Shown: positions 46,701 to 54,524, counted from the stretch's first letter. The stretch is 64,000 bases of DNA from Flavobacterium arcticum (GCF_003344925.1 NZ_CP031188.1:990501-1054500), one strand, 5' to 3'. A program made the numbers and translations. Notes: generated from the sequence alone by a model not told the origin.

Positions 46701-46884
46701 GTGTCGATTTTACTAATACATCGGCACTAGCTCCAGGATAAGCAATAAAAATATTTACTGTTGTTGGTGCAATTTCGGGAAACTGCGAGGTTGGCAATTG
46801 TTTTATTGCCAGAGTACCCATAAATACAATCATAATCGAAATTACTATCGCAAATACAGGTCTGTGTATAAATTTATTAAACAT
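43687..46884 (-). CDS. RND efflux transporter, inner membrane pump (HAE1/AcrB family)
   Basis: 1065 residues, the usual length. It has 12 membrane helices in two halves with large periplasmic loops between helices 1-2 and 7-8. The proton-relay Asp pair is in GIVVDDAIVVVEAV near residue 408. N-terminus FNKFIHRPVFAIVISIMIVFMG is typical. It exports hydrophobic drugs, dyes or bile-like compounds; the actual substrates are not evident. Middle gene of the MFP-RND-OMF operon, 24 bp after the adaptor gene. Confidence 0.96.
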   Translation of the reverse strand: MFNKFIHRPVFAIVISIMIVFMGTLAIKQLPTSQFPEIAPTTVNIFIAYPGASADVLVKSTLITLENSINGVQGMRYMATDATSAGEATLRIIFEPGTDPNQAVIRVKTRVDQVMPLLPELVQREGVIITPIQPSMLMYVNLYAKGKNMDEKFLYNYANVKMIPEINRIKGVARSQILGSRTYAMRIWLNPDRMRAYQVSVDEVMEALGEQSIVGRPGRIGQSSGIDAQSLEYVLTYEGRYNEPEQYENIIIRANAEGEAIRLKDIGRAELGSEFFDIYSNLDGHPSASIVLKQNYGSNASDVIEDVKMKLEEMKETFPPGMDYKISYDVSKFLDASIDQVIDTLRDAFILVALVVFIFLGDWRSTLIPILAVPVSLIGAFFVIQFFGISINMVTMFALVLAIGIVVDDAIVVVEAVHAKFEEFPHITPYMAVKKVLGEISGAIIAITAVMVSVFLPISFMSGPVGTFYRQFSITMASSIVISALIALTLTPVLCAMLLKNNHGKEKKQNILTKSLDKFNSVFDKLTGKYVALLKRIVSRRWLTFAILIAFCAGTFFVNKILPSGFIPSEDQGTIYAIIQTPPGSTLETTNQVSQRLQKICEEIEGVESVSSLAGYEIMTEGRGSNAGTCLINLKPWDEREHKVTEVMEELEEKSKGLGAKIEFFEPPAIPGFGSSGGFSLRLLDKNTTTNYQDFDIINKKFLEDLGKRKELSGLFTFFAANYPQYELKIDNDLAMQKGVSIGKAMGNLDILIGSTYEQGFIKFDRFFKVYVQSDPKFRRLPSDVLNLFVKNDHGEMVPYSAFMRLEKKQGPNEITRYNMYNSAAIQGLPAKGYTTADAIQAVREVAAETLPKGYDIAWEGLSYDEASRGNESIYIFMIVLVFVYFVLAAQYESFIIPLAVVFSLPVGVFGSFLLLEAMGLQNDIYAQIGLIMLVGLLGKNAVLIVEFAVQKHHEGATILEAAIEGAKVRFRPILMTSFAFIAGLIPLMLATGAGAIGNKTLGSAALGGMFFGTIFGVIIVPGLYFIFGSLAEGRKLIKDEDDGSLSEEFVHMIDNFPKNEENNE

Positions 46885-46908
46885 TTGTTATCTTTTTAAG
46901 TTATTCGA

Positions 46909-47991
46909 TTATTCTGCATATAGCTCCAAATGCGATATAACATGTTCTGGCTTCTCCAGTTTATATTCTATTTTTTCATTTTCTTTTACTAAGCGTAAGC
47001 CTTCAAGAAGAATCTTGTCATCTAAAGATAAACCATCACTAATAATAAAGATATGAGGCAATTCTGCTGCAATTTTAACCTCTCTAGATTGTATCTTATC
47101 GTCTTTTGTTATTACATATACATATTTTTTATCAAGTACTTCAAACGTAGCTTTTTGAGGAATTAAAAGCGCCCCTTTTAAAGGTGAGGTTAATTGAATA
47201 CTACCTGTTTCTCCATGCCTTAATAATCCGTCAGGGTTAGCAAATGTTGCCCTAAAAGGAATATTACCTGTTTCGTTATTAAAATCTGCTTCAATAGTCT
47301 CTATCACTCCAGGATATTCAAACATTTTATTATTAGCCATAAGCAAGTTTACTTTTTGCTTATCGTTGTTTTTTACCTGAGTTTTATAGTCTAAGTATTC
47401 AGCCTCGGGTACATTAAAGTAAACCCACATTTTACTATTGTCTGAAAGGTTAGTAAGTAGCTCTCCTTCATCTATAAGACTTCCTTGTCTTACATGAAAA
47501 CGGTCTATTATACCATCAAAAGGGGCTCTTATCTCTGTAAAGTCTAAATGTACTTGTGTTAATGCTAGTTCTGCTTTGGCTTTATCAAACTTAGCTTTAG
47601 CCATAGCTAGCTCATTAGGAGCTACAACATTACTATCGGCAAGTCTTTTTGTATTTTGGTATTCAATTTCAGCAAAGTCGGCTTCAGCCTTAGCTCTTTG
47701 CATTTCGGCTTCATAAAGTTTGGGCATAATTTTGAACAATAATTGCCCCTTTTTTACAAAATCGCCTTCATCTACATATATATCATCTAAGTACCCTCGT
47801 TCTTGGGCCCTTAGTTCAATATGGCGTATGGAACGGATTTGACAAACATAGTCTTCTGTCATTGTAGTATCCATCCTTACCGGGTTAGTAACCAAGAACT
47901 TTGTTTCTTCTTCTTTCTCTTCTTTTTCTTCTTTGCAGCCTACATTGCATAACAAGGCACACAAACTCATAACCATGAAAATTCGCTTCAT
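46909..47991 (-). CDS. Periplasmic adaptor of the RND pump (membrane fusion protein, AcrA family)
   Basis: 360 residues. Signal peptide with lipobox LLCNVGC (Cys near residue 20), then a Glu/Lys-rich linker (CKEEKEEKEEE). Biotinyl-lipoyl half-motifs flank the helical hairpin: RGYLDDIYVDEGDFVKKGQLLFKI and RAPFDGIIDRFHVRQGSLIDEG. I place the start at ATG 47991 (MKRIFMVMSLCALL), since it gives a clean lipoprotein signal. A longer frame from 48063 would add 24 residues before the signal. First gene of the efflux operon; no TetR regulator is next to it. Confidence 0.93.
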   Translation of the reverse strand: MKRIFMVMSLCALLCNVGCKEEKEEKEEETKFLVTNPVRMDTTMTEDYVCQIRSIRHIELRAQERGYLDDIYVDEGDFVKKGQLLFKIMPKLYEAEMQRAKAEADFAEIEYQNTKRLADSNVVAPNELAMAKAKFDKAKAELALTQVHLDFTEIRAPFDGIIDRFHVRQGSLIDEGELLTNLSDNSKMWVYFNVPEAEYLDYKTQVKNNDKQKVNLLMANNKMFEYPGVIETIEADFNNETGNIPFRATFANPDGLLRHGETGSIQLTSPLKGALLIPQKATFEVLDKKYVYVITKDDKIQSREVKIAAELPHIFIISDGLSLDDKILLEGLRLVKENEKIEYKLEKPEHVISHLELYAE

Positions 47992-48163
47992 AATAATTTT
48001 GATGTTTTTAAAACAGCTTGATTTTATTGATGTTTTTTTGAAAATTGTGTATAGAAAATACACTTTGATGCATACAAATTAGCCTTATGCTAACTCATAT
48101 GCGAAATAGTAACTAATAATAATGGGAGGGTTAAACAACGAAATTTGTTCAACTTGTTTTAAA

Positions 48164-48592
48164 TCACAATCTAATGACTCTGAGTGTAATATATCTACTA
48201 GAAGATATAAAGTGTAAAAACTGCTTATGTAAGGATAAGCGTTTTTTAACGTGATGGCAAAAATACTGGTTTGCTTGAGCGTAATAAGAAGAAGTATAAT
48301 ATTTATTGATTTCTAAGGTCTTCTTATAAGAAATCCATTTTTCTTCTTCGCTCTCACTATCATCTATTGCACATATCTCGAGGTCTTCCTCTTCTATGTC
48401 AGATAATATGTGTCTAATAATTGAATGCCGCGTACTTTTTGCTGTGCCTAAGTTGGCAATTTCGCGATTTTCATTTTTTAATATCGAAAAATTATCTGTC
48501 TGATTTTCGTATGCATTAGCATACAAAGTACTCTGCCCTCCTAAAAGGAGAATGATGAGTAAAGAGAAAAATCTGACTAACATTTTTTTCAT
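48164..48592 (-). CDS. Small exported uncharacterised protein
   Basis: 142 residues from ATG 48592 with a signal peptide (KKMLVRFFSLLIILLLGGQSTLYA). An acidic stretch (SDIEEEDLEICAIDDSESEEE) at about residues 64-84 and a basic C-terminal part with HHVKKRLSLHKQF follow. An upstream ATG at 48613 would put seven extra residues before the signal. The family is not recognised; such proteins occur in flavobacteria near efflux operons, and it may be transcribed with the pump genes 173 bp downstream. Confidence 0.75.
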   Translation of the reverse strand: MKKMLVRFFSLLIILLLGGQSTLYANAYENQTDNFSILKNENREIANLGTAKSTRHSIIRHILSDIEEEDLEICAIDDSESEEEKWISYKKTLEINKYYTSSYYAQANQYFCHHVKKRLSLHKQFLHFISSSRYITLRVIRL

Positions 48593-48823
48593 ATCAACGG
48601 CAAAATTACACAAAGTTGCTTATACAGACAAGGAATGTGTTATTAAATAAAACATAATAAAAAGTTACCTCTATAGTCATTACATAACTTATAATGAACC
48701 CATAAGAGGCCTACCATAGATTACCCTATATAAGTATTAGATTAATATTCAATAGCAATAATAGCATTTAACGGTTAAAAGATTCATTTCTTAAAATTTA
48801 TTTTTCAATTAAAAAGAGCTTAT

Positions 48824-48837
48824 GTAACAAAAGCTAC
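48824..48837 (+). promoter_or_regulatory. GTAACAAAAGCTAC, likely Crp/Fnr-type operator
   Basis: Imperfect 14-bp palindrome (one mismatch in the 5-base arms) 55 bp before the first YeeE gene. It resembles the perfect palindrome at 50550-50563 before the TauE gene. The regulator gene between them belongs to the Crp/Fnr family, whose members bind this sort of site. Confidence 0.5.
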
Positions 48838-48892
48838 TGACAGGGCTTTTATAATTCAGTTATTTTGCTGTTCATAAAAAACAAATAAAATT

Positions 48893-49450
48893 ATGAGTTG
48901 GATTTTTGAACCTTGGCCTTGGTATATATCTGGACCTTTAATTACAGTCACTATGGCTGCGCTTTTATTTGCAGGGAAAAACTTTGGGATGTCTTCAAAT
49001 CTACGAACACTATGCACAATGTGTGGAGGAGGAAAAACATGCGAATTTTTCTGTTTTGATTGGCGTTCTCAACGCTGGAATCTTATCGTTATGGTGGGAG
49101 CTGTTTTAGGCGGGTTTATTGCTATGAATTTTTTATCGAATGACACTGCTGTTGATATTAATAATGATGTAGTTACCCAACTACAGCAAATGGGTTTTAA
49201 AAGTGCAGGTTCATCCTATGCGCCATCAGAGCTGTTTGGTAATGAAGCTTTCTCTTCAGTAAAAACAATTATATTATTACTTATAGGTGGCTTTTTTGTA
49301 GGGTTTGGTGCACGTTATGCTGGCGGGTGTACATCTGGGCATGCCATATCAGGACTCAGTAACCTACAACTACCTTCGCTAATAGCTGTTATTGGTTTCT
49401 TTATTGGCGGACTCATTATGATACACTTACTATTCCCTTTAATCTTTTAA
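48893..49450 (+). CDS. YeeE/YedE family sulfur-compound transporter half 1
   Basis: 185 residues, about four to five membrane helices. The transport motif GGCTSGH is at residues 144-150 with C146, as in the thiosulfate transporter family TsuA/YeeE, where such Cys residues relay the substrate. A cytoplasmic or periplasmic loop carries a Cys group C41, C44, C50 and C54 near CTMCGGGKTCEFFC, next to DWRSQRWN. The second half-transporter starts 7 bp downstream; together they would make one full-length unit. Substrate (thiosulfate, sulfide or polysulfide) is inferred. Confidence 0.88.
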   Translation: MSWIFEPWPWYISGPLITVTMAALLFAGKNFGMSSNLRTLCTMCGGGKTCEFFCFDWRSQRWNLIVMVGAVLGGFIAMNFLSNDTAVDINNDVVTQLQQMGFKSAGSSYAPSELFGNEAFSSVKTIILLLIGGFFVGFGARYAGGCTSGHAISGLSNLQLPSLIAVIGFFIGGLIMIHLLFPLIF

Positions 49451-49457
49451 ATACAAT

Positions 49458-49871
49458 ATGAAAAATATAATTTTCCTTATAATAGGTACATTTTTTGGCA
49501 TCGTAATGTTTAAATCAGAAGCATCTTCTTGGTTTCGCATTTACGAAATGTTTCAGTTTAAATCCTTTCACATGTATGGCATCATAGGCTCGGCTTTAGT
49601 ATTAGGCATTGTTTTGGTACAAATTATTAAACGAAAACAGCTAAAACATATCAATGGCGATTCTATAGTGTTTGTTCCAAAAGAAAAGAGTTTTATAAGA
49701 TATATGATCGGAGGAATCATATTTGGGCTAGGTTGGGCACTTGCTGGGGCTTGCCCAGGACCTATGTTTACATTACTAGGAGCTGGCTATTTACCTATAA
49801 TTGTGGTAATAGTAGGCGCTATAACTGGAACATGGGTGTACGGACTGCTGAAAGACAAACTACCTCATTAA
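49458..49871 (+). CDS. YeeE/YedE family sulfur-compound transporter half 2 (DUF6691 type)
   Basis: 137 residues, four membrane helices. It has the partner motif GACPGPM with C99, matching the second conserved Cys loop of YeeE proteins. FHMYGIIGSA and FGLGWALAGACPGP are typical of this half. It is co-transcribed with half 1 and probably with the Crp/Fnr gene 36 bp downstream. Confidence 0.88.
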   Translation: MKNIIFLIIGTFFGIVMFKSEASSWFRIYEMFQFKSFHMYGIIGSALVLGIVLVQIIKRKQLKHINGDSIVFVPKEKSFIRYMIGGIIFGLGWALAGACPGPMFTLLGAGYLPIIVVIVGAITGTWVYGLLKDKLPH

Positions 49872-49907
49872 TTTGTATATTTACATCAATCCTATTGATA
49901 GTAAATT

Positions 49908-50537
49908 ATGACAGAACACCTTATTAAAGCTTATGGTTCAGTATTTGAACCCGCTCTTATAGACGAAATTGTTAATACTGCAACTCTCATTGATTTTAAA
50001 GCAGATGATAAGCTCATAGAGATAGGAGAATATATACAACAAATGCCACTTTTAATAAAAGGAGCTATAAAAATATTGCGTGAAGATCGAGATGAAGGTG
50101 AACTGTTATTGTATTTTCTTGAAAAAGGGGACACCTGCGCCATGACACTAGCCTGCTGCATGGGGTATACCAAAAGCGAAATACGCGCTATAGCCGAAAC
50201 AGAGGGTAGTGTAGCAATGATTCCTGTAGGCAAAATGGAAGAATGGCTAGGTAAATATAAAAGCTGGCGCAACTTTGTTTTTACGAGTTATAATAAAAGA
50301 CTTAGCGAAATGCTTACTGCTATAGACAATCTTGCTTTTATGAAAATGGACGAGCGCCTCATGAAGTATCTAAAAGAGAAAGCTAAAGTGAACAATTCTT
50401 TAATTATAAGTAATACACACCAAGAAATAGCCTACGAATTGAACACCTCAAGAGTTGTAATATCGCGATTATTAAAGGCTTTTGAAAACGAGGGAATCAT
50501 TAAACTAAATCGTAATACTGTAGAGCTCTTAAAATAA
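49908..50537 (+). CDS. Crp/Fnr family transcriptional regulator
   Basis: 209 residues. The cyclic-nucleotide-binding-like sensor is at residues 1-125 and the winged helix-turn-helix is at about 160-209 (THQEIAYELNTSRVVISRLL, then NEGIIKL). Cys residues C77, C83 and C84 lie in the sensor core (TCAMTLACCMG). A typical phosphate-binding cassette for cAMP is not evident. By location it should control the flanking sulfur-transport genes, which have similar palindromes in their upstream regions; thiol-based sensing of sulfur species is an inference from the Cys cluster. Confidence 0.92.
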   Translation: MTEHLIKAYGSVFEPALIDEIVNTATLIDFKADDKLIEIGEYIQQMPLLIKGAIKILREDRDEGELLLYFLEKGDTCAMTLACCMGYTKSEIRAIAETEGSVAMIPVGKMEEWLGKYKSWRNFVFTSYNKRLSEMLTAIDNLAFMKMDERLMKYLKEKAKVNNSLIISNTHQEIAYELNTSRVVISRLLKAFENEGIIKLNRNTVELLK

Positions 50538-50549
50538 AAAAAACTTTCT

Positions 50550-50563
50550 GTAACATTTGTTAC
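50550..50563 (+). promoter_or_regulatory. GTAACATTTGTTAC palindrome, likely Crp/Fnr-type operator
   Basis: Perfect 14-bp inverted repeat (GTAACA-TT-TGTTAC), 13 bp after the regulator stop and 55 bp before the TauE start. The same distance to the start codon is seen for the related site at 48824. Confidence 0.6.
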
Positions 50564-50618
50564 CACAATTGCAGTATTTATCCTATAATTTAGCAAAATA
50601 TAATAAGAAAGTCAATTT

Positions 50619-51419
50619 ATGGATTTTTTAGTTTTATCAGGTTATTTCCTTGCGCTTCTAGTTGGCATTTCTCTTGGACTTATAGGCAGTGGAGGTTCTA
50701 TACTTACCGTGCCAATATTAGTATATATTTTGGGGTTTGATCCTGTTATAGCTACAGGTTACTCGCTTTTTGTAGTAGGTAGTACCGCTCTTGTAGGAGG
50801 AATTCGTAATGCTTTTTACCATAACGTAAAGTTTAATCTTGTCGCTATTTTTGGAATACCTTCGTTACTCACAGCCTATTGGGTTCGTGCATATATAATA
50901 CCCTCACTACCCGATATTATTATAAAAACAGATTATGGAAATGTAACAAAATCATTATTATTAATGTTGATTTTTGCTATAGTTATGGTAACTGCAGCTA
51001 TAAAAATGATCAGGTCTACATCATCAACCGTTGTAAACAACGACTTTAAAGTATCAAATATAAAACTGATTATAAGTGGTATAGGTGTGGGGTTATTAGC
51101 AGGCGCTGTTGGTGCAGGTGGTGGTTTTTTAATTATCCCCACATTAATTTTCATAGCAAAACTGCCTATTAAAAAGGCTGTAGGTACCTCTCTCTTTATA
51201 ATAGCAATACAATCTTTGGCAGGCTTTGTAGGAGATATCAACGCTCAAATTATAGATTGGGCATTTTTAATTCCTTTTACATTAGCCTCAATTATTGGTA
51301 TTTTTATTGGTATTTATGCCTCAAAGAAAATAGAGGGTCATAAATTAAAAACCGGCTTCGGATATTTTGTACTAGTTATGGGTGCTTACATCCTTATTAA
51401 AGAGCTTATAATTAAATAA
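50619..51419 (+). CDS. TauE/SafE family sulfite/organosulfur exporter
   Basis: 266 residues, about eight helices. The two repeats each begin with the family glycine motif (GISLGLIGSGGSILTVPIL near residue 16, and GVGLLAGAVGAGGGFLIIPTL near 155). The family moves sulfite, sulfoacetate or related anions outward. Neighbours (YeeE halves, Crp/Fnr regulator) support a sulfur role. Rhodanese and persulfide dioxygenase genes that often go with this set are absent here. Confidence 0.92.
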   Translation: MDFLVLSGYFLALLVGISLGLIGSGGSILTVPILVYILGFDPVIATGYSLFVVGSTALVGGIRNAFYHNVKFNLVAIFGIPSLLTAYWVRAYIIPSLPDIIIKTDYGNVTKSLLLMLIFAIVMVTAAIKMIRSTSSTVVNNDFKVSNIKLIISGIGVGLLAGAVGAGGGFLIIPTLIFIAKLPIKKAVGTSLFIIAIQSLAGFVGDINAQIIDWAFLIPFTLASIIGIFIGIYASKKIEGHKLKTGFGYFVLVMGAYILIKELIIK

Positions 51420-51434
51420 TTATATTAAAAATAA

Positions 51435-51466
51435 AAAAGGCGACTCTTAGTTAAGAGTCGCCTTTT
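51435..51466. terminator. Bidirectional terminator between tauE-like gene and tRNA-Leu
   Basis: AAAAGGCGACTCTTA and its complement around a very short loop, followed on each side by A/T runs. It serves the TauE gene and the tRNA on the other strand. Confidence 0.88.
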
Positions 51467-51469
51467 AAG

Positions 51470-51549
51470 TACCTGGAGTGGGAATCGAACCCACACACCT
51501 AAGTACACGAGTTTGAGTCGTGCGCGTCTACCAGTTCCGCCATCCAGGC
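51470..51549 (-). tRNA. tRNA-Leu (anticodon CAA)
   Basis: On the minus strand the acceptor 5' GCCTGGA pairs with TCCAGGT. The anticodon arm is CACGA-CTCAAAC-TCGTG, with CAA reading codon UUG. The T arm is GTGGG-TTCGATT-CCCAC. A class II tRNA with a longer variable arm, as expected for Leu. The 3' CCA is not encoded (the sequence continues ACTT). Confidence 0.95.
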
Positions 51550-51569
51550 ATTTGGTTTATTTGTGGGTG

Positions 51570-51577
51570 CAAATGTA
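51570..51577 (-). promoter_or_regulatory. TACATTTG promoter of tRNA-Leu
   Basis: Exact TAnnTTTG match on the minus strand ending 20 bp before the tRNA 5' end. Confidence 0.6.
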
Positions 51578-51641
51578 AAAATTATTATTTAATTTGAGGA
51601 AAAATACATGATAAATTACTTCTATACTTCAATTAAATTTA

Positions 51642-51649
51642 TAAATTTG
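51642..51649 (+). promoter_or_regulatory. TAAATTTG promoter of prs-rplY
   Basis: Exact TAnnTTTG match ending 52 bp before the prs start; the prs and rplY genes probably share it. Confidence 0.65.
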
Positions 51650-51701
51650 CACCTCGTAACACAACGCAACACTAACTAACTACAAAACAACCATTTAAAA
51701 A

Positions 51702-52643
51702 ATGTCATACCACGAGCCGGAAGCGAAAATATTTGCATGTTCTCAAAGTGTGTACTTAGCCGAAAAAATAGCGCAAAGCTATGGAGTAGAGCTAGGTAAA
51801 ATTACGTTCTCTAAATACAGTGACGGTGAATTTCAGCCTTCATTCGAAGAATCTATAAGAGGTTTAAGAGTCTTTCTTGTATGTTCAACATTTCCAAATT
51901 CTGATAATCTTATGGAGCTTCTATTAATGATAGACGCAGCCAAAAGAGCTTCGGCAAGACATATAACTGCCGTTATACCTTATTTTGGATGGGCTAGACA
52001 AGACAGAAAAGATAAACCAAGAGTTCCAATAGGAGCAAAATTGGTAGCTAAACTACTTGAGTCGGCAGGTGCAACAAGAATTATGACAATGGATTTGCAT
52101 GCAGATCAAATACAGGGCTTCTTTGAAAAACCAGTAGATCACTTGTTTGCTTCGACCATATTCTTACCACACGTTAAAGAATTAGGTTTAGAAAACTTGA
52201 CTATTGCCTCTCCAGACATGGGGGGCTCTAAAAGAGCTTATGCCTACTCTAAGTTTTTGCAAAGTGATGTTGTAATATGTTACAAACACCGCAAAGCAGC
52301 TAATGTAGTAGAAGCTATGGAGCTGATAGGTGAAGTAAAAGGACGCAATGTAATACTGGTAGATGATATGATAGATACTGGTGGAACACTTGCAAAAGCA
52401 GCCGATCTAATGATAGAAAAAGGCGCACTAAGCGTAAGAGCTATATGTACACATGCTATATTATCGGGTGATGCTTATGAGAAAATAGAGAATTCTAAAT
52501 TGTCAGAACTTATTGTGACTGACAGTATACCGCTGAAAAAACAAAGCAGCAAAATACGCGTAATAACTTGCGCAGACCTGTTTGCCGAAGTGATGCACAA
52601 AGTGCACCTTAACAACTCGATAAGCGGGAAATTTTTAATGTAA
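51702..52643 (+). CDS. prs: Ribose-phosphate pyrophosphokinase
   Basis: 313 residues. Makes PRPP from ribose 5-phosphate and ATP for purine, pyrimidine, His, Trp and NAD synthesis. Visible motifs: KYSDGEFQPSFEESIRG near residue 38, FGWARQDRKDKPRVPIGAK near 94, TMDLHADQIQGFF near 128, and the PRPP loop VILVDDMIDTGGTL near 215. Normal length. In flavobacteria the pair prs-rplY is conserved. Confidence 0.97.
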   Translation: MSYHEPEAKIFACSQSVYLAEKIAQSYGVELGKITFSKYSDGEFQPSFEESIRGLRVFLVCSTFPNSDNLMELLLMIDAAKRASARHITAVIPYFGWARQDRKDKPRVPIGAKLVAKLLESAGATRIMTMDLHADQIQGFFEKPVDHLFASTIFLPHVKELGLENLTIASPDMGGSKRAYAYSKFLQSDVVICYKHRKAANVVEAMELIGEVKGRNVILVDDMIDTGGTLAKAADLMIEKGALSVRAICTHAILSGDAYEKIENSKLSELIVTDSIPLKKQSSKIRVITCADLFAEVMHKVHLNNSISGKFLM

Positions 52644-52673
52644 TTTATTATTTATTAACTATATTTTATTTCA

Positions 52674-53276
52674 ATGAAATCAATTACGATCAACGGATCT
52701 GAAAGAGAAAGCGTGGGTAAAGCGGCAACGCGTACCGCACGTAATGCTGGAATGGTTCCTTGCGTGTTATACGGAGGAGACAAGCCAGTACATTTTACTG
52801 CAGAAGAAAAGGCTTTTAAAAACCTTGTTTACACTCCAGAAGTACACACTGTAGTAATTGACCTTGCAGGAAAAACGTATAACGCTATCCTACAAGACAT
52901 ACAGTTTCATCCTGTAAGTGATAAAATCCTTCACATGGATTTTTACCAACTTTATGATGACAAGGAAATCACTATGGAAGTACCTGTTAAAGTTACAGGA
53001 ACATCTCCTGGTGTACTTGGTGGTGGTGTATTACGCCTTAACCAACGTAAACTTAAAGTAAAAGCATTACCTGCTAACCTTCCTGACTTTGTTGTAGCCG
53101 ACATTTCTGGACTTGAAATGGGTAACAAACTTTATGTAACTAAAATTGAAGCTAACGATTTCAAATTGCTACACCCAGATAACACTGTTGTTGCGCAAGT
53201 AAGAATTTCTCGTGCTGCTATGAAAGCTGCTCAAGAGGCTGCAAAAGCAGAAAAAGCTGCAGGAAAGAAAAAATAA
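52674..53276 (+). CDS. rplY: 50S ribosomal protein L25/general stress protein Ctc
   Basis: 200 residues. The N-terminal L25 domain binds 5S rRNA ([41 protein letters not shown]), followed by the TL5/Ctc C-terminal domain ([18 protein letters not shown]) and an Ala/Lys-rich tail ([12 protein letters not shown]). Length is that of the long, CTC form. 30 bp after prs. Confidence 0.96.
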   Translation: MKSITINGSERESVGKAATRTARNAGMVPCVLYGGDKPVHFTAEEKAFKNLVYTPEVHTVVIDLAGKTYNAILQDIQFHPVSDKILHMDFYQLYDDKEITMEVPVKVTGTSPGVLGGGVLRLNQRKLKVKALPANLPDFVVADISGLEMGNKLYVTKIEANDFKLLHPDNTVVAQVRISRAAMKAAQEAAKAEKAAGKKK

Positions 53277-53298
53277 TTATTTCTTTTTTCAATACTAC

Positions 53299-53322
53299 AA
53301 AGCGCTCCAAATGGAGCGCTTT
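53299..53322 (+). terminator. Terminator of prs-rplY
   Basis: AAAGCGCTCC at 53299-53308, loop AAAT, GGAGCGCTTT at 53313-53322, followed by a T-rich run. Confidence 0.88.
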
Positions 53323-53367
53323 TTGTTTTATGTCAATTCTTTACCTGTAAACAATATCAAAAAATTT

Positions 53368-53375
53368 TATCTTTG
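53368..53375 (+). promoter_or_regulatory. TATCTTTG promoter of pth
   Basis: Exact TAnnTTTG match that ends only 5 bp before the ATG at 53381, so the transcript would have almost no leader. Confidence 0.6.
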
Positions 53376-53380
53376 CCGTT

Positions 53381-54007
53381 ATGAAATGGCTTACTAATCT
53401 TTTTACTGCTAAAAAAGAAGCAAAAGAACCTACAGACCCCATGAAGAAATTCCTTATCGCAGGACTTGGCAACATAGGTGCCGACTATGTAAACACGCGC
53501 CACAATATAGGCTTTAAAGTACTTGATAAACTAGCACAACAAGAAGGACTTGACTTTGCTACTGCAAAACTAGGTGCGGTAGCCGAATATAAAATAAAAG
53601 GACGCACACTTATATTATTAAAGCCAAATACCTATATGAATCTCAGCGGTAAGGCTGTAAAATACTGGTTAGAGAAAGAAAATATACCTATAGAAAATTT
53701 ACTTGTAGTTACAGATGACCTAAACATCGCTTTTGGTAGTATTCGTATTAAAGCCAAAGGTAGCGACGGTGGACATAATGGACTAAAAAGCATACAACAG
53801 TTATTAAACACCAATCAATACCCGCGCTTTCGTTTTGGGATAAGCGATGAATTTAAAAAAGGAAAGCAGGTAGATTATGTACTTGGCGAATGGGATGAAG
53901 AAGAAAAAACAAAACTACCTGAAAGACTAGAAACAGCAACAGAGGCTATAAAATCTTTTGCATTGGCAGGACTTGCCAATACTATGAATAGTTTTAACGG
54001 AAAATAA
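53381..54007 (+). CDS. pth: Peptidyl-tRNA hydrolase
   Basis: 208 residues. Cleaves peptidyl-tRNA released from stalled ribosomes. Catalytic His is H41 in NTRHN, with Asn and Asp of the active site in PNTYMNLSG and VTDDLN, and GSDGGHNGLKS. The core starts at M21 (MKKFLIAGLGNIG). The 20 residues before it (MKWLTNLFTAKKEAK...) are an N-terminal extension that I recall from other flavobacterial Pth proteins, so I keep ATG 53381. If the transcript starts downstream of this ATG, M21 at 53441 would be used. Confidence 0.95.
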   Translation: MKWLTNLFTAKKEAKEPTDPMKKFLIAGLGNIGADYVNTRHNIGFKVLDKLAQQEGLDFATAKLGAVAEYKIKGRTLILLKPNTYMNLSGKAVKYWLEKENIPIENLLVVTDDLNIAFGSIRIKAKGSDGGHNGLKSIQQLLNTNQYPRFRFGISDEFKKGKQVDYVLGEWDEEEKTKLPERLETATEAIKSFALAGLANTMNSFNGK

Positions 54008-54043
54008 ATACCAAAATTATTAAACCTAGTTTTACTCTATTAT

Positions 54044-54451
54044 TTAATCTTTAAACAAATAATTACGATACACTATAATGCCTAAAGTAAGAAGCGCTGA
54101 ATCTATTAATTTCAAGTCTTCATACAAAAGAAACCTAAACACACTTACACTATCTACATCTCTCATCTCCGCTAAATAGGAAATCAGACGATTACCTCCC
54201 ACATACATAACTAATGCTATAATACAGTACAGATAAAGTATTATTTTGCGCTCACTATACATATAGTAATAACACAAGAGCTTCACTACAGGAATTGTAA
54301 GCAGCAACCATAGTAACGCTGAGCCGAAAAAAACAATATCTATAGTGTTATAGTGTATTATCATTAAACCACCTATACTAAAAAATAAGCTTAGCACCTG
54401 TATAACTATTATATATATAACAATACTTACAGCAAATAGGTTTGATTTCAT
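54044..54451 (-). CDS. Small membrane protein, uncharacterised
   Basis: 135 residues with about four hydrophobic helices (residues 6-30, 40-60, 70-90 and 115-132). Short charged loops such as YMYSERK and YLAEMRDVDS. No family recognised. On the minus strand between pth (convergent, 36 bp) and the reprolysin gene. Confidence 0.75.
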   Translation of the reverse strand: MKSNLFAVSIVIYIIVIQVLSLFFSIGGLMIIHYNTIDIVFFGSALLWLLLTIPVVKLLCYYYMYSERKIILYLYCIIALVMYVGGNRLISYLAEMRDVDSVSVFRFLLYEDLKLIDSALLTLGIIVYRNYLFKD

Positions 54452-54472
54452 TTTTAAATTTTGCTTAAATAT

Positions 54473-54505
54473 AAAAAAGAGGAGGTTAAAAACCTCCTCT
54501 TTTTT
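54473..54505 (-). terminator. Terminator of the first reprolysin gene
   Basis: AAAAAAGAGGAGGTT at 54473-54487, short AAA loop, AACCTCCTCTTTTTT to 54505. Perfect stem of 15 bp. It lies 20 bp after the stop of the minus-strand protease gene. Confidence 0.9.
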
Positions 54506-54524
54506 ATTTATATGTTTAGGTTAC

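Noticed and set aside
47992..48063. Longer N-terminus for the efflux adaptor (24 more residues)
   Set aside because: It would hide the lipoprotein signal that starts at 47991, and it has no family support.
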